This document shows positions 29,262 through 39,021 of a stretch of 64,000 bases of DNA, one piece after another. Both the position numbers and the translations under genes were made by a program. Under the pieces are notes generated by a model. It searched no databases. It had not been told where the DNA came from and worked only from the letters and a program-made list of their open reading frames with translations. The stretch covers positions 310,001 to 374,000 of the forward strand of contig NZ_JACKUK010000029.1 in NCBI RefSeq assembly GCF_025822765.1, written 5' to 3'. The stretch's first letter is position 1, and the number at the start of each line of letters is the position of its first letter. The stretch comes from Mycobacterium barrassiae (GTDB lineage: Bacteria; Actinomycetota; Actinomycetes; Mycobacteriales; Mycobacteriaceae).

Positions 29262-29786
29262 TCACCGGGGCGGAAAAGGTTCATTTCGCAATCTCAGCTC
29301 GTCGGCACCGTCCGCCTTGCCGTCGGCATCGCGGTCGCTCAGCTTGACGTCCCACCGGCCGTCGGCGTCGGTGTCGACGTAGGCCTGATCGCCGCTCACC
29401 GCGCGGTCGGCCACCCCGTTGCCGTCGACGTCGAAAAGTCGGTCGTCGGCCTGACCGTCCGCGTCGACGTCGACCACGACCCCACCGCTGTGCTCGACCC
29501 CGTCGAGCCCGAACCACCGCAGGAGACCGGCCCGGTCCAGACTCACCGCCCACGTGCCGGTGCCGTCATCAGTGAAGTACGCCGCGCCGACGCCGAGGGC
29601 GAAGTCGCGGACCAAGTGGTCGGCGACACCGTCGGCATCGAGGTCGACCATCGCGTCATCGAGCAGACCGTCGTCATCGAAATCCAGCGCTGCCGCCTCG
29701 AACGCGCCGTCGCCGTTCAGGTCGATATCGGGTGCTGTCGTCCACATCGAAGCCGAACCGTCGCCGTCACCGAGGCAGTACTCCAT
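29262..29786 (-). CDS. Asp-rich repeat protein, Rv3906c-like
   Basis: A 174-residue acidic protein built from about seven DxDxDG-type loops (DIDLNGDG, DFDDDG, DLDADG, DVDADG, DVDGNG, DTDADG, DRDADG). They resemble thrombospondin type-3 or dockerin calcium-binding loops. There is no signal peptide or membrane segment. It occupies the place of M. tuberculosis Rv3906c, which I recall being annotated as similar to a pullulanase. Calcium binding is inferred from the loops only. The start lies 6 nt after the pcnA stop, so it is probably co-transcribed with pcnA. Confidence 0.8.
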   Translation of the reverse strand: MEYCLGDGDGSASMWTTAPDIDLNGDGAFEAAALDFDDDGLLDDAMVDLDADGVADHLVRDFALGVGAAYFTDDGTGTWAVSLDRAGLLRWFGLDGVEHSGGVVVDVDADGQADDRLFDVDGNGVADRAVSGDQAYVDTDADGRWDVKLSDRDADGKADGADELRLRNEPFPPR

Positions 29787-29792
29787 GACCGT

Positions 29793-31241
29793 TCAGACGG
29801 TGCGCTCACCCCGCGCGTTCCACCATTTCGTCAACTCGTCGACGGCTTCCTCGTGCGACAGCGGGCCGCGGTCGAGACGCAGCTCTTTCAGGTACCGCCA
29901 TGCCTCACCCACCTCGGGCCCGGCCGGAATGTCGAGGATCTTCATGATCTCGTTGCCGTCGAGGTCCGGGCGCACCCGCGCCAGATCCTCCTTGGCGGCC
30001 AGCTCGGCGATGCGGTGCTCGAGATCGTCATAGGCGGCCTGCAGGCGGGCCGCGCGGCGCTTGTTGCGGGTCGTGCAGTCGGCTCGCACCAGCTTGTGCA
30101 GCTTGGGCAGCAGCGGTCCCGCATCGGTGACGTAGCGGCGCACGGCGGAATCGGTCCAGCGGCCATCGCCGTAGCCGTGGAACCGCAAGTGCAGGTACAC
30201 CAGCTGCGAGACGTCGTCGATCATCTGCTTGGAGTACTTCAGCGCGCGCATCCGCTTGCGCACCATCTTCGCGCCGACCACCTCGTGGTGGTGGAAGCTC
30301 ACCCCGCCGTCGGGCTCATGCTTGCGGGTGGCGGGCTTGCCGATGTCGTGCAGCAGCGCCGCCCAGCGCAACACCAGATCCGGACCCTCATCCTCGAGGT
30401 CGATGGCCTGGCGCAACACCGTCAACGAATGCCAGTAGACGTCCTTGTGCTGGTGGTGCTCGTCGATGGCCATCCGCATGGCGCCCACCTCGGGCAGCAC
30501 GACGTCGCCAAGGCCGGTCTGCACCATCAGGTCGATGCCCGCGACCGGATCCGCACCGAGCAGCAGCTTGTCCAACTCGGCGGCCACCCGTTCCTTGGAG
30601 ATCCGCTCCAGCTGGGGCGCCATCTCGATCAGGGCCGCGACCACCCGCGGGGCGACGCTGAAGCCCAGCTGCGAAACGAACCTCGCCGCCCGCAGCATCC
30701 GCAACGGATCGTCGCCGAACGACGTCTCCGGCGCGGCGGGAGTGTCCAGTGTCTTGGCGCGCACCGCCGCCAACCCGCCGAGCGGATCGTGGAACTCCCC
30801 GGGTCCGTCGGCGGTGATACGCACCGCCATCGCGTTCGAGGTGAAGTCGCGACGCACCAGATCGTCGTCGAGGCGGTCACCGAAGCGCACCTCCGGGTTG
30901 CGCGACACCTGGTCATAGGTGTCGGCGCGGTACGTGGTGATCTCCAAGCGGTGGCCGGACTTACCGACCCCGACCGTCCCGTACTCGATGCCCATGTCCC
31001 ACAGCGCCTCGGCCCAATCGCGCAGGAACTTCTGCATCTGCTCGGGGCGCGCATCGGTGGTGAAGTCGAGGTCGGAGCCCAGGCGGCCCAGCAGGGCGTC
31101 GCGCACGCTGCCGCCAACCAGGAACAGTTCGTGGCCCGCATCAGCGAACACCCGCCCGACGTCGCGCAGAACGTCGCCGTGCCGATTCAGCGCAACCTGC
31201 GCCGAGGCAAGCAGTTCTGCGTCAGCAGCGGATCCGGCCAC
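29793..31241 (-). CDS. pcnA: CCA tRNA nucleotidyltransferase
   Basis: Adds or repairs the 3' CCA end of tRNAs using CTP and ATP. The 482-residue protein has the class II NTase head with GGSVRDALLGRLGSDLDF (G-G-S/T-x-x-R and the D-x-D catalytic pair) and the downstream RRDFTSNAMAVR motif. A C-terminal HD domain is also present (LLHDIGKPATR, HHHEVVGAKMV). Named PcnA in M. tuberculosis (Rv3907c). GTG start; a TAGGCT hexamer ends 8 nt before it. It is divergent from mutT4. Confidence 0.95.
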   Translation of the reverse strand: MAGSAADAELLASAQVALNRHGDVLRDVGRVFADAGHELFLVGGSVRDALLGRLGSDLDFTTDARPEQMQKFLRDWAEALWDMGIEYGTVGVGKSGHRLEITTYRADTYDQVSRNPEVRFGDRLDDDLVRRDFTSNAMAVRITADGPGEFHDPLGGLAAVRAKTLDTPAAPETSFGDDPLRMLRAARFVSQLGFSVAPRVVAALIEMAPQLERISKERVAAELDKLLLGADPVAGIDLMVQTGLGDVVLPEVGAMRMAIDEHHQHKDVYWHSLTVLRQAIDLEDEGPDLVLRWAALLHDIGKPATRKHEPDGGVSFHHHEVVGAKMVRKRMRALKYSKQMIDDVSQLVYLHLRFHGYGDGRWTDSAVRRYVTDAGPLLPKLHKLVRADCTTRNKRRAARLQAAYDDLEHRIAELAAKEDLARVRPDLDGNEIMKILDIPAGPEVGEAWRYLKELRLDRGPLSHEEAVDELTKWWNARGERTV

Positions 31242-31249
31242 GTTCGGAC

Positions 31250-31255
31250 AGCCTA
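31250..31255 (-). promoter_or_regulatory. Predicted -10 element (TAGGCT) of pcnA
   Basis: TANNNT hexamer 8 nt before the GTG, predicting a leaderless or nearly leaderless transcript. Back to back with the mutT4 promoter. Confidence 0.45.
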
Positions 31256-31313
31256 ATGTGCAACGGCTCCATCACGACCGGTGAGTGCGGCGGGAACGAA
31301 ACTTCGTGGCAGC

Positions 31314-31319
31314 TACTAT
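31314..31319 (+). promoter_or_regulatory. Predicted -10 element (TACTAT) of mutT4
   Basis: Hexamer 7 nt before the chosen GTG. This spacing supports that start over the in-frame codon 42 nt upstream, which would precede the promoter. Confidence 0.5.
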
Positions 31320-31326
31320 CGCTTGG

Positions 31327-32109
31327 GTGTCGGACGGCGAACAGGCCAAGCCCCGACGGCGCCGCGGGCGTCGTCGCGGCCGACGCGCGGCAGGTCCCCC
31401 GGACGCCGAGGCCACACAGCCCGGCGGCACCCCCAACAGCGCCGACAACTCCGCCGTCCCAGGCGCGACGGACCAGCCCATCCCGCGCCCCAAACCCCAG
31501 AAGACCCGGCCACGCCGCCCACCGGAGCGCCTGCGCACCGTGCACGAGACATCGGCCGGGGGCCTGGTCATCGACGGTATCGACGGGCCCAAGGACAACC
31601 AGGTGGCGGCGCTGATCGGCCGCACCGACCGCCGCGGCCGGATGCTGTGGTCGCTGCCCAAGGGCCACATCGAGCTCGGCGAGACCGCCGAGCAGACCGC
31701 CATCCGCGAGGTCGCCGAGGAAACCGGGATCCAGGGCAGCGTGCTCGCCGCGCTCGGCAGCATCGACTACTGGTTCGTCACCGAGGGGCGCCGCGTGCAC
31801 AAGACCGTGCACCATTACCTGATGCGATTCCTGGACGGCGAGCTGTCTGACGAGGATCTCGAGGTCAGCGAGGTCGCTTGGGTGCCGCTGAGGGAGCTGC
31901 CGTCCCGGTTGGCCTACGCCGACGAACGCCGACTCGCCGAAGTGGCCGGTGAGCTCATCGACAAACTGCACGCGGACGGCCCCGCCGCGTTGCCGCCGCT
32001 GCCACGGACCTCGCCACGGCGGCGGGCCCAGACGCACTCGCACACCCGCAACCGTCGTCCCGACGAAAAGACAACTCGGCGGACGAACGGCTGCGGCCAA
32101 GGGCCGTGA
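31327..32109 (+). CDS. mutT4: Nudix hydrolase MutT4
   Basis: The 260-residue protein has a basic, low-complexity N-terminus ([14 protein letters not shown]) and a Nudix fold. The Nudix box [23 protein letters not shown] fits G-x5-E-x7-R-E-U-x-E-E-x-G-U. It matches M. tuberculosis Rv3908 (MutT4), one of several mycobacterial MutT-like proteins; the true substrate is not settled. The start VSDGEQAK matches the M. tuberculosis N-terminus and lies just behind a -10 hexamer. Its TGA overlaps the next GTG (GTGA), beginning the Rv3908-3910-like operon. Confidence 0.92.
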   Translation: MSDGEQAKPRRRRGRRRGRRAAGPPDAEATQPGGTPNSADNSAVPGATDQPIPRPKPQKTRPRRPPERLRTVHETSAGGLVIDGIDGPKDNQVAALIGRTDRRGRMLWSLPKGHIELGETAEQTAIREVAEETGIQGSVLAALGSIDYWFVTEGRRVHKTVHHYLMRFLDGELSDEDLEVSEVAWVPLRELPSRLAYADERRLAEVAGELIDKLHADGPAALPPLPRTSPRRRAQTHSHTRNRRPDEKTTRRTNGCGQGP

Positions 32110-34598
32110 CCACCGCGGAGTCGCGCATGTCGCCTGCGGCAGTCGCGCGCCTGCTTCTCGCGATCGGGATGTTGGCGCTGTTCATGGTTCCGCTCGCGAA
32201 TCCCCGCGACGCCGCCGGGCAGCCGGGCGTCACCCCGTTTCTGACCGTGCACATCGACCGGGTCACCCCCGAGGTCGTGACCACGACCAGCGACCCGATC
32301 GTCACCGTCACCGGCACCGTGGAGAACGTCGGCGACCGGCCCGTCCGCGACGTAATGGTGCGCCTCGAGGACACCGGGGCGGTGACGTCGTCGGCGGGGC
32401 TGCGGACCAATCTCACAGGCAACGTCGACCAATTCGAACCCGTCGCCCAATTCATCGCTCTCGCACCGGAATTGGATCGCGGCGACGCGGTCCCGTTCGT
32501 GCTGTCCTACCCGCTGCGATCCGCGCAGGACCCGTCGCTGGGCATCGAGGAACCCGGCGTCTACCCGTTGATGGTCAACGTCAACGGCACACCCGACTAC
32601 GGAGAGCCGGCCCGTCTCGACGCCGCCCGCTTCCTGCTACCGGTGCTCGGCGTCCCGCCCGATCCGGATTCCGACGAAAGCGACGCCGTGACGGCCGTGG
32701 TTCCCGCGGACACGTCCAGACCGGTCGGCCTGACCGTGCTGTGGCCGATCGCCGACAAGCCCCGGCTGGCCGCGGGGGCACCGGGCGGCACCACACCCGT
32801 CCGGCTCATCGACGACGACCTCGCCACCTCGCTGGCCGCGGGCGGCCGGCTGGACAGCCTGCTGTCGGCCGTCGAGTTCGCGACCGGCCCACAGGTCGAT
32901 CCCGACGGGCATGTCCGGCAGGCGACGTGTCTGGCCGTCGACCCCGACCTGCTCGTCACCGTCAATGCGATGACGGGCGGCTACGTCGTCAACGACGGTC
33001 CCGACGCCGGGCCGGGCACACCGACGCACCCCGGCGCCGGGCAGGACGCCGCCGTGGCCTGGCTCAACCGCCTGCGGGGGCTCGCCAAACAGATGTGTGT
33101 CGTGCCGACCACGTACGCGCAGGCCGACCTCGACGCGCTGCACCGGGTCGGGGATCCCGGCCTGTCGGGAATCGCCGTCAAGGGCGCGGGCGACATCGCC
33201 GACCAGATCCTCGGCGTCGCGTCGGTGCGCGGCGCCAACCTGATCGGCGACGGGCCCCTGACCGGGTCGGCGGTGCAGCTGCTGTCCCAGCAAGGCCAGA
33301 CGGTCGCGATCGGCGCCGCCGAGGTGACGGCGGACTCCGAGTCCGACGGATCCAGCCCGACGCAGGGACCCGCGGACCTCAAGCCGGTGCGCTACACACC
33401 CGACGTCGCCGCGGCGCCGTTCGACCCCGCGGTGGGGGCAGCGCTGGCCGGAGTGGGCTCCGACCCGGTGTCGCCGTCATACCTCGACCCGTCCCTCAAC
33501 GTGCCGCTGCAGCACGCGTCGGAGGTGGCGCGTAGGCAGGACGCCCTCGGTGCGCTGATGTGGCGAGCGCTGCGACCCGACATCGAACCCCGGACCGAGA
33601 TCGTCATGCCGCCGTTGACGTGGAGCGCCCAACCGGCGGATGTGCAGGCGGTCCTGACCGCGACGGCCACCATGATCAACGCCGGGCTGGCACGCCCGCG
33701 GCCGCTCACCGAGGTGATCGCGGACGGCAACGCGGTACCGCCGCAACGAATCGCGCCGCTGCCCGAGAACGACCTGGGCGATCCGCGCGGGCGATTCGAC
33801 GACGCCGTCGTCTCCGGCATCGCCGCCGTCACCGGCCGGCTGTGGGGTCTGACCGCTGCGTTGACCACCGACGAGCGCACCGGCCTCACCGGCTACGGGT
33901 ACACCGCACCGCTGCGGGAGGACTCGCTGCGCGCCTTGAGCCAGTCGGTGCCGCCGGATGCCCGCAATGGCCTTGCGCAGCAACGGCTTACCACGGTGGG
34001 CCGCACAGTCGACGATCTTTTCAAGGCCGTCACCATCGTCAACCCCGGCGGCTCGTACACGCTGGCGACCGAACGCAGCCCGCTGCCGCTCGCGCTGCGC
34101 AACAACCTGCCTGTGCCGATCCGGGTACGCCTGGACGTCGACGCTCCCCCGGGCATGTCGGTCACGGACATGGGTGTCATCGAACTGCCGCCCGGCTTCC
34201 TGCCGCTGCGGGTGCCGATCGAGGTGCACTTCACCCAGCGCGTCGCCGTCGACGTCGCGCTGCGCACCGAGAACGGCTTGCCTCTGGGCGAAGACGTGCG
34301 GTTGTCGGTGCACTCCAACGCCTACGGCAAGGTGCTCTTCTTCATCACCCTGACCGGGGGCGCGATCCTGGCGCTGCTGGTCGGACGTCGGCTGTGGCAT
34401 CGGTTCCGCGGCCAGCCCGACCGCGCCGACCTCGACCGGCCGGATCCGCTGGAGGTCGCGTTGCGCTTCGACGAGGAAGTCGACAAGGACGTCGACAAGG
34501 ACGTCGAGAGGGACACCGACGCCGACGCGTCCCTCACCCGGACCCCTGATCCCGGCCCAGGCCGAATCGCCGGTTCCACCGGCCCAGGCGACAAATGA
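32106..34598 (+). CDS. DUF6049 exported membrane protein (Rv3909-like)
   Basis: The 830-residue protein has an N-terminal signal/anchor ([20 protein letters not shown]), a long extracytoplasmic region and one C-terminal membrane helix at about 740-757 ([20 protein letters not shown]). A charged cytosolic tail follows, with repeated DVDKD/DVERD acidic units. The conserved place between mutT4 and murJ, with 4-nt overlaps at both ends, suggests a role with the lipid II flippase in cell-wall assembly. No catalytic motif is recognised. Confidence 0.88.
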   Translation: MTTAESRMSPAAVARLLLAIGMLALFMVPLANPRDAAGQPGVTPFLTVHIDRVTPEVVTTTSDPIVTVTGTVENVGDRPVRDVMVRLEDTGAVTSSAGLRTNLTGNVDQFEPVAQFIALAPELDRGDAVPFVLSYPLRSAQDPSLGIEEPGVYPLMVNVNGTPDYGEPARLDAARFLLPVLGVPPDPDSDESDAVTAVVPADTSRPVGLTVLWPIADKPRLAAGAPGGTTPVRLIDDDLATSLAAGGRLDSLLSAVEFATGPQVDPDGHVRQATCLAVDPDLLVTVNAMTGGYVVNDGPDAGPGTPTHPGAGQDAAVAWLNRLRGLAKQMCVVPTTYAQADLDALHRVGDPGLSGIAVKGAGDIADQILGVASVRGANLIGDGPLTGSAVQLLSQQGQTVAIGAAEVTADSESDGSSPTQGPADLKPVRYTPDVAAAPFDPAVGAALAGVGSDPVSPSYLDPSLNVPLQHASEVARRQDALGALMWRALRPDIEPRTEIVMPPLTWSAQPADVQAVLTATATMINAGLARPRPLTEVIADGNAVPPQRIAPLPENDLGDPRGRFDDAVVSGIAAVTGRLWGLTAALTTDERTGLTGYGYTAPLREDSLRALSQSVPPDARNGLAQQRLTTVGRTVDDLFKAVTIVNPGGSYTLATERSPLPLALRNNLPVPIRVRLDVDAPPGMSVTDMGVIELPPGFLPLRVPIEVHFTQRVAVDVALRTENGLPLGEDVRLSVHSNAYGKVLFFITLTGGAILALLVGRRLWHRFRGQPDRADLDRPDPLEVALRFDEEVDKDVDKDVERDTDADASLTRTPDPGPGRIAGSTGPGDK

Positions 34599-37500
34599 GC
34601 ACCGCCGGGCGCCGCGCCCGCCCCGGGACCCCCCCTGCGCGCGTCGATCTCGGCGGCCCGTTGCCGCCACCCCGGCAGGCCGCGCCCCCTCCGCGGCTTC
34701 CTCGCGGACCCGCGCCGCGACGCCGCGCTGGGCGCCCGGAACTGTCCGACGCCGCCGTGGTGTCCCGCTCGTGGGGCATGGCGATCGCGACCCTGATCAG
34801 CCGGCTGACCGGGTTCGCCCGCATCGTGCTGATCGCCACCATCCTGGGCGCCTCGCTGGCTAGCGCGTTCTCGGTGGCCTATCAACTTCCCAACCTGATC
34901 GCCGCGCTTGTGTTGGAGGCGACGTTCACGGCGATCTTCGTGCCGGTGCTCGCCCGCGCCGAACGCGACGATCCCGACGGCGGCACGGCATTCGTGCGCC
35001 GGCTGGTCACCCTCGCGACCACCCTGCTCCTGGTCACCACCGCGCTGGCGGTGGCGTCGGCGCCACTGCTGGTCGGCCTGATGCTGGGCAACGACCCCCA
35101 GGTGAACCGCGACCTCACCACCGCGTTCGCCTATCTCCTGCTGCCGCAGGTGTTGTTCTACGGGCTGTCGTCGGTGTTCATGGCAATCCTGAACACCCGC
35201 AATGTGTTCGGACCGCCTGCGTGGGCGCCGGTGTGCAACAACATCGTCGCGATTCTGACGCTCGTCCTGTACCTCGTTGTTCCAGGCGAACTTTCGGTGG
35301 ATCCGGTGCGGATGGGCAACGCCAAGCTGCTCGTTCTCGGCATCGGAATGACGATGGGCACGGTGACGCAGGTCGTCGTCCTGCTGATCGCGTTACGGCG
35401 AGAGCGGGTCAGCCTGCGCCCACTGTGGGGGATCGACAACCGGCTGAAGCAGTTCGGCGCGATGGCGGCCGCGATGGTGCTCTACGTGCTGATCAGCCAG
35501 ATCGGCCTGATCGTCGGCAACCGAATCGCCAGCGGCGCAGCGGCTTCCGGCCCGGCGATCTACAACTACACCTGGCTTGTGCTGATGCTGCCGTTCGGCA
35601 TGATCGGCGTGACGGTGTTGACCGTCGTGATGCCTCGGCTGAGCCGCAACGCCGCCGCCGACGACCTTCCCGCGGTGCTGGGGGACCTGTCGCTGGCCAC
35701 CCGCCTGACGATGGTCACACTCATCCCGATCGTGGCGATGATGACCGTCGGCGGCCCGGCCATCGGCAGCGCGCTGTTCGCCTACGGAAACTTCGGCGAT
35801 GTCGATGCCGGATATCTCGGCATGGCGATCACGCTGTCGGCGTTCACGCTGATTCCGTATGCCCTTGTGCTGCTGCAACTTCGGGTGTTCTACGCCCGGG
35901 AGCAGCCGTGGACGCCGATCGCGCTGATCGTGGTGATCACCACCGTCAAGATCGCGGCATCCATCGCGGCACCGCACCTCACCGACGATCCGGACCTGGT
36001 GGCCGGCTATCTCGGCACAGCCAACGGCCTGGGCTTCCTCGCCGGGGCGATCGTCGGCTACTACCTGTTGCGCGCGAACCTCAACCCGCCGAGCGGACGG
36101 CTGCTCAACCTGGAGGTGGTGCGCACCATCCTGGTCACCATCTGCGCATCACTGATCGCCGGTCTCGTCGCCCACGTCGTCGACCGGCTGCTCGGCGTGG
36201 AGTCGCTGACGACCAACTTCGGCGGCGGCGGATCGTTGCTTCGCCTGCTGGTGCTCGGTCTGATCATGGTGCCGATCATCGCCGGAGTGCTACTCAGCGC
36301 CCAGGTACCCGAGGCACAGGCGGCGCTCGCCGTCGTCCGGCGTCGCCTCGGCAAAGGGGAAAGGGTGCCCTCACCACCGACAACGCCGCCCGACCGGCCT
36401 CCAACAGGCAAGCCCCTCACGTACGCTCATCAGAGGAATTCGTCCGCGCCAGGGCGGCGGCCGGGCCCGCCGGTCGTGCGGCGCGGACCCACGGCGACGG
36501 TCGCCGGGGACCGGATAGGGAAAGGACCAGCGGTGAGCGACGAATCCGCAAGCGGCGCCACGCCGGGTCCGGACCACACCGCCACCGCCAAGATCCCGCT
36601 GTCGCAGCGGCCCGAGGCACCGCAGGCCGAGGCGGACAGCTTCCAGCCTGACGTGCAGGATCCCGCCGACCTCACCGAGACGTCGCGGATTTCGACCGAA
36701 GGGCCCAACGGCACAGGCCCGTCACCGACGTCCGGGCGACCGCCCTCGGACTACGGCGGCGATCCGACCCGCGAATCGCTGCCATTCGACGTGCCGCGCG
36801 AGCCACCCATCGAGGCCGCCACCTCCGACGAGGACGTCCATCTCATTCCGGGCGCCGTCATCAGCGGCGGCCGGTACCGGCTGCTGGTTTTCCACGGTGG
36901 CCCGCCGACCCTGCAGTTCTGGCAGGCGCTCGATACGGCGCTCGACCGCCAGGTGGCGCTGACATTCGTCGACCCCGACGCGACGCTGCCCGACGAGAAG
37001 GTGCAGGCGATCCTTTCGCGCACGTCCAAGCTGAGCCGGCTCGACATGCCCGGTGTCGCCCGCGTCCTCGACGTCGTCAACACCGGATCGGGTGGGCTGG
37101 TGGTGTCCGAATGGATCCGCGGTGGATCCCTGGCCGAGGTCGCCGACACGTCACCGTCACCGGTCGGCGGCGCGCGGGCAATCCAGTCGCTGGCCGCCGC
37201 GGCCGAGGCGGCGCACCGCGCCGGTGTCGCGCTGTCGATCGATCACCCCAGCCGTGTCCGGGTGAGCATCGAAGGCGACGTGGCGCTGGCCTTCCCGGCG
37301 ACGCTGCCGCAGGCCACCCCGGAGGACGACATCCGCGGTATCGGTGCCGCGCTCTACGCGCTGCTCATCAACAGGTGGCCGCTGCCCGAATCCGGCGTGC
37401 GCAGCGGTTTGGCTCCTGCCGAGCTCGATCCGGCGGGCAAGCCCGTGGAACCGCGGTCCGTCGACCGCCAGATCCCGTTCCAGATCTCCGCGGCGGCCGC

Positions 37501-38305
37501 CCGCGCGGTCCAGGAGGGCGGCGGCATCCGCAGTGCCCCGACGCTGCTGAACCTGCTGCAGCAGGCCACCGCGATCGCCGACCGCACCGAGCTCATCTCC
37601 CCCGTCGACGAACCCGAGGCGCCGGCTCCGGATCGGGTCCGCGTCCGTCCCGCCGACGATCCCGAAGCGCTGGCCCGTCGCCGCAAGGCGCTCTATATCG
37701 GGCTCGGTGTCGGTGCCGCGGTCATCCTCCTCGCGTTGATCCTGCTGGGCACGGTGCTGAGCCGGATCTTCGGCGACGTCGGCGACGGTCTCGGCGGCGA
37801 CGAGCTCGGACTCAACGCCCCCACCACGTCGGCGGAGTCCAGTGACAATGCCGGCGAAATCGTGAAACCCGTTTCGGCGACGGTCTTCTCGCCCGAGGGT
37901 GAGGCCGATGCACCCGACCAGGCGCGGCTGGCGATCGATGGCAATCCGACCACGGTGTGGCCGATCGACACCTACACCGATCCGGTGCCCTTCCCCAACT
38001 TCAAGAACGGCGTGGGACTGATCCTGGCGCTGCCGAAGCCGACCAAGATCGGCGAAGTCACCGTGGACCTCAACAGCACAGGCACGGCGGTGGAGATCCG
38101 GTCGGCGAAGTCGCAATCACCCGCCTCGCTGGCGGATACCACCGTGTTGAAGTCGGCCACTCCCCTTCGGCCCGGCAAGAACACCATCAAAGTGGACAGC
38201 GACGAGCCCACCTCCTACCTGCTGGTGTGGGTGTCCACCCTCGGCACCGTCGACGGCAAGAACCGTTCGGACATCGCCGAGATCACAGTGAAGGCGGCCG
38301 GGTAG
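34595..38305 (+). CDS. murJ: Lipid II flippase MurJ (MviN) fused to pseudokinase and extracellular domains
   Basis: A 1236-residue protein. A Pro/Arg-rich cytosolic start precedes a MurJ core of about 14 membrane helices (for example RIVLIATILGASLASAFSVA and NLIAALVLEATFTAIFVPVL) that flips lipid II. A cytosolic linker and a kinase-like domain follow at about 750-960. This domain lacks the VAIK lysine (VALTF at that place), an HRD loop and DFG, so it is a pseudokinase. A last membrane helix at about 1030-1050 is followed by a discoidin-like extracytoplasmic domain. In mycobacteria PknB phosphorylates the pseudokinase to recruit FhaA. Slightly longer than M. tuberculosis Rv3910 (~1184). Confidence 0.95.
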   Translation: MSTAGRRARPGTPPARVDLGGPLPPPRQAAPPPRLPRGPAPRRRAGRPELSDAAVVSRSWGMAIATLISRLTGFARIVLIATILGASLASAFSVAYQLPNLIAALVLEATFTAIFVPVLARAERDDPDGGTAFVRRLVTLATTLLLVTTALAVASAPLLVGLMLGNDPQVNRDLTTAFAYLLLPQVLFYGLSSVFMAILNTRNVFGPPAWAPVCNNIVAILTLVLYLVVPGELSVDPVRMGNAKLLVLGIGMTMGTVTQVVVLLIALRRERVSLRPLWGIDNRLKQFGAMAAAMVLYVLISQIGLIVGNRIASGAAASGPAIYNYTWLVLMLPFGMIGVTVLTVVMPRLSRNAAADDLPAVLGDLSLATRLTMVTLIPIVAMMTVGGPAIGSALFAYGNFGDVDAGYLGMAITLSAFTLIPYALVLLQLRVFYAREQPWTPIALIVVITTVKIAASIAAPHLTDDPDLVAGYLGTANGLGFLAGAIVGYYLLRANLNPPSGRLLNLEVVRTILVTICASLIAGLVAHVVDRLLGVESLTTNFGGGGSLLRLLVLGLIMVPIIAGVLLSAQVPEAQAALAVVRRRLGKGERVPSPPTTPPDRPPTGKPLTYAHQRNSSAPGRRPGPPVVRRGPTATVAGDRIGKGPAVSDESASGATPGPDHTATAKIPLSQRPEAPQAEADSFQPDVQDPADLTETSRISTEGPNGTGPSPTSGRPPSDYGGDPTRESLPFDVPREPPIEAATSDEDVHLIPGAVISGGRYRLLVFHGGPPTLQFWQALDTALDRQVALTFVDPDATLPDEKVQAILSRTSKLSRLDMPGVARVLDVVNTGSGGLVVSEWIRGGSLAEVADTSPSPVGGARAIQSLAAAAEAAHRAGVALSIDHPSRVRVSIEGDVALAFPATLPQATPEDDIRGIGAALYALLINRWPLPESGVRSGLAPAELDPAGKPVEPRSVDRQIPFQISAAAARAVQEGGGIRSAPTLLNLLQQATAIADRTELISPVDEPEAPAPDRVRVRPADDPEALARRRKALYIGLGVGAAVILLALILLGTVLSRIFGDVGDGLGGDELGLNAPTTSAESSDNAGEIVKPVSATVFSPEGEADAPDQARLAIDGNPTTVWPIDTYTDPVPFPNFKNGVGLILALPKPTKIGEVTVDLNSTGTAVEIRSAKSQSPASLADTTVLKSATPLRPGKNTIKVDSDEPTSYLLVWVSTLGTVDGKNRSDIAEITVKAAG

Positions 38306-38360
38306 CCTAAGCTATCCCCAGCCCGGCAAAGATGTGTCGGAGGGTCCCCGCCGCGCCGTT

Positions 38361-38366
38361 TAGTGT
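38361..38366 (+). promoter_or_regulatory. Predicted -10 element (TAGTGT) upstream of sigM
   Basis: TANNNT hexamer 6 nt before the GTG. It fits a housekeeping leaderless promoter; I did not find a clear ECF-type -35. Confidence 0.4.
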
Positions 38367-38372
38367 TCGGCT

Positions 38373-38981
38373 GTGGGGACGTTCGGGGAGATCTCGGCAA
38401 CCGGTGAAGACGAGAGAACCGATGCGGAGCTGCTCGCCGCACACGTCGCCGGTGAGCGGTACGCGTTCGAGAAACTGTTCCGTCGGCACGACCGGCAGCT
38501 GTACCGGCTCGCGCTGCTCACCAGCCGCAACCCCGACGACGCCGCCGACGCGCTGCAGGACGCGATGCTGTCGGCGCACCGCACCGCTCCCGCGTTCCGC
38601 CACGACGCCGCCGTCAGCAGCTGGCTGTATCGCATCGTCGTCAACGCCTGCCTGGACCGGCTGCGGCGCAACAAGTCCCGGCCCACCACCGCGCTGCTGG
38701 ACGACAGCTGCCACACCGGAGATCCGATGCCGCAGGTGGACACCGCCATCGTCATCGAGCGTGCGTTGATGCGCCTGCCCGTGGAGCAACGCGCCGCCGT
38801 CGTGGCGGTCGACATGCAGGGGTACTCGGTGCTCGAGACGGCCCGCATGCTCGGTGTCGCCGAGGGGACCGTGAAGAGCCGCTGCTCCCGTGCACGCCGC
38901 AAGCTCGCCGAGACGCTGCAGTACTTCGTATTGGCGGACGGTGGAACCGCACAGTCGCCGCCGTCGTCTAATCCTCCGTGA
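38373..38981 (+). CDS. sigM: ECF RNA polymerase sigma factor SigM
   Basis: ECF sigma factor of 202 residues. Region 2 (EKLFRRHDRQLYRLALLTSR, DAADALQDAMLSAHR, SWLYRIVVNACLDRLRR) recognises the -10, and region 4 (LPVEQRAAVVAVDMQGYSVL, ETARMLGVAEGTVKSRCSRA) the -35. The order murJ-sigM-anti-sigma-trxB2-trxA is that of M. tuberculosis Rv3910-3914. M. tuberculosis SigM controls late-phase genes including some ESX effectors. GTG start. The downstream gene encodes its likely antagonist. Confidence 0.94.
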   Translation: MGTFGEISATGEDERTDAELLAAHVAGERYAFEKLFRRHDRQLYRLALLTSRNPDDAADALQDAMLSAHRTAPAFRHDAAVSSWLYRIVVNACLDRLRRNKSRPTTALLDDSCHTGDPMPQVDTAIVIERALMRLPVEQRAAVVAVDMQGYSVLETARMLGVAEGTVKSRCSRARRKLAETLQYFVLADGGTAQSPPSSNPP

Positions 38982-39021
38982 TGGAGACTGGCTGACGTCA
39001 GGGCAACCGGCGGGAGCGAGA

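Noticed and set aside
29214-31256. 680-codon open frame opposite pcnA and the Asp-rich gene
   Set aside because: Shadow frame; both minus-strand genes have clear domains and synteny, and the plus-strand product resembles nothing.
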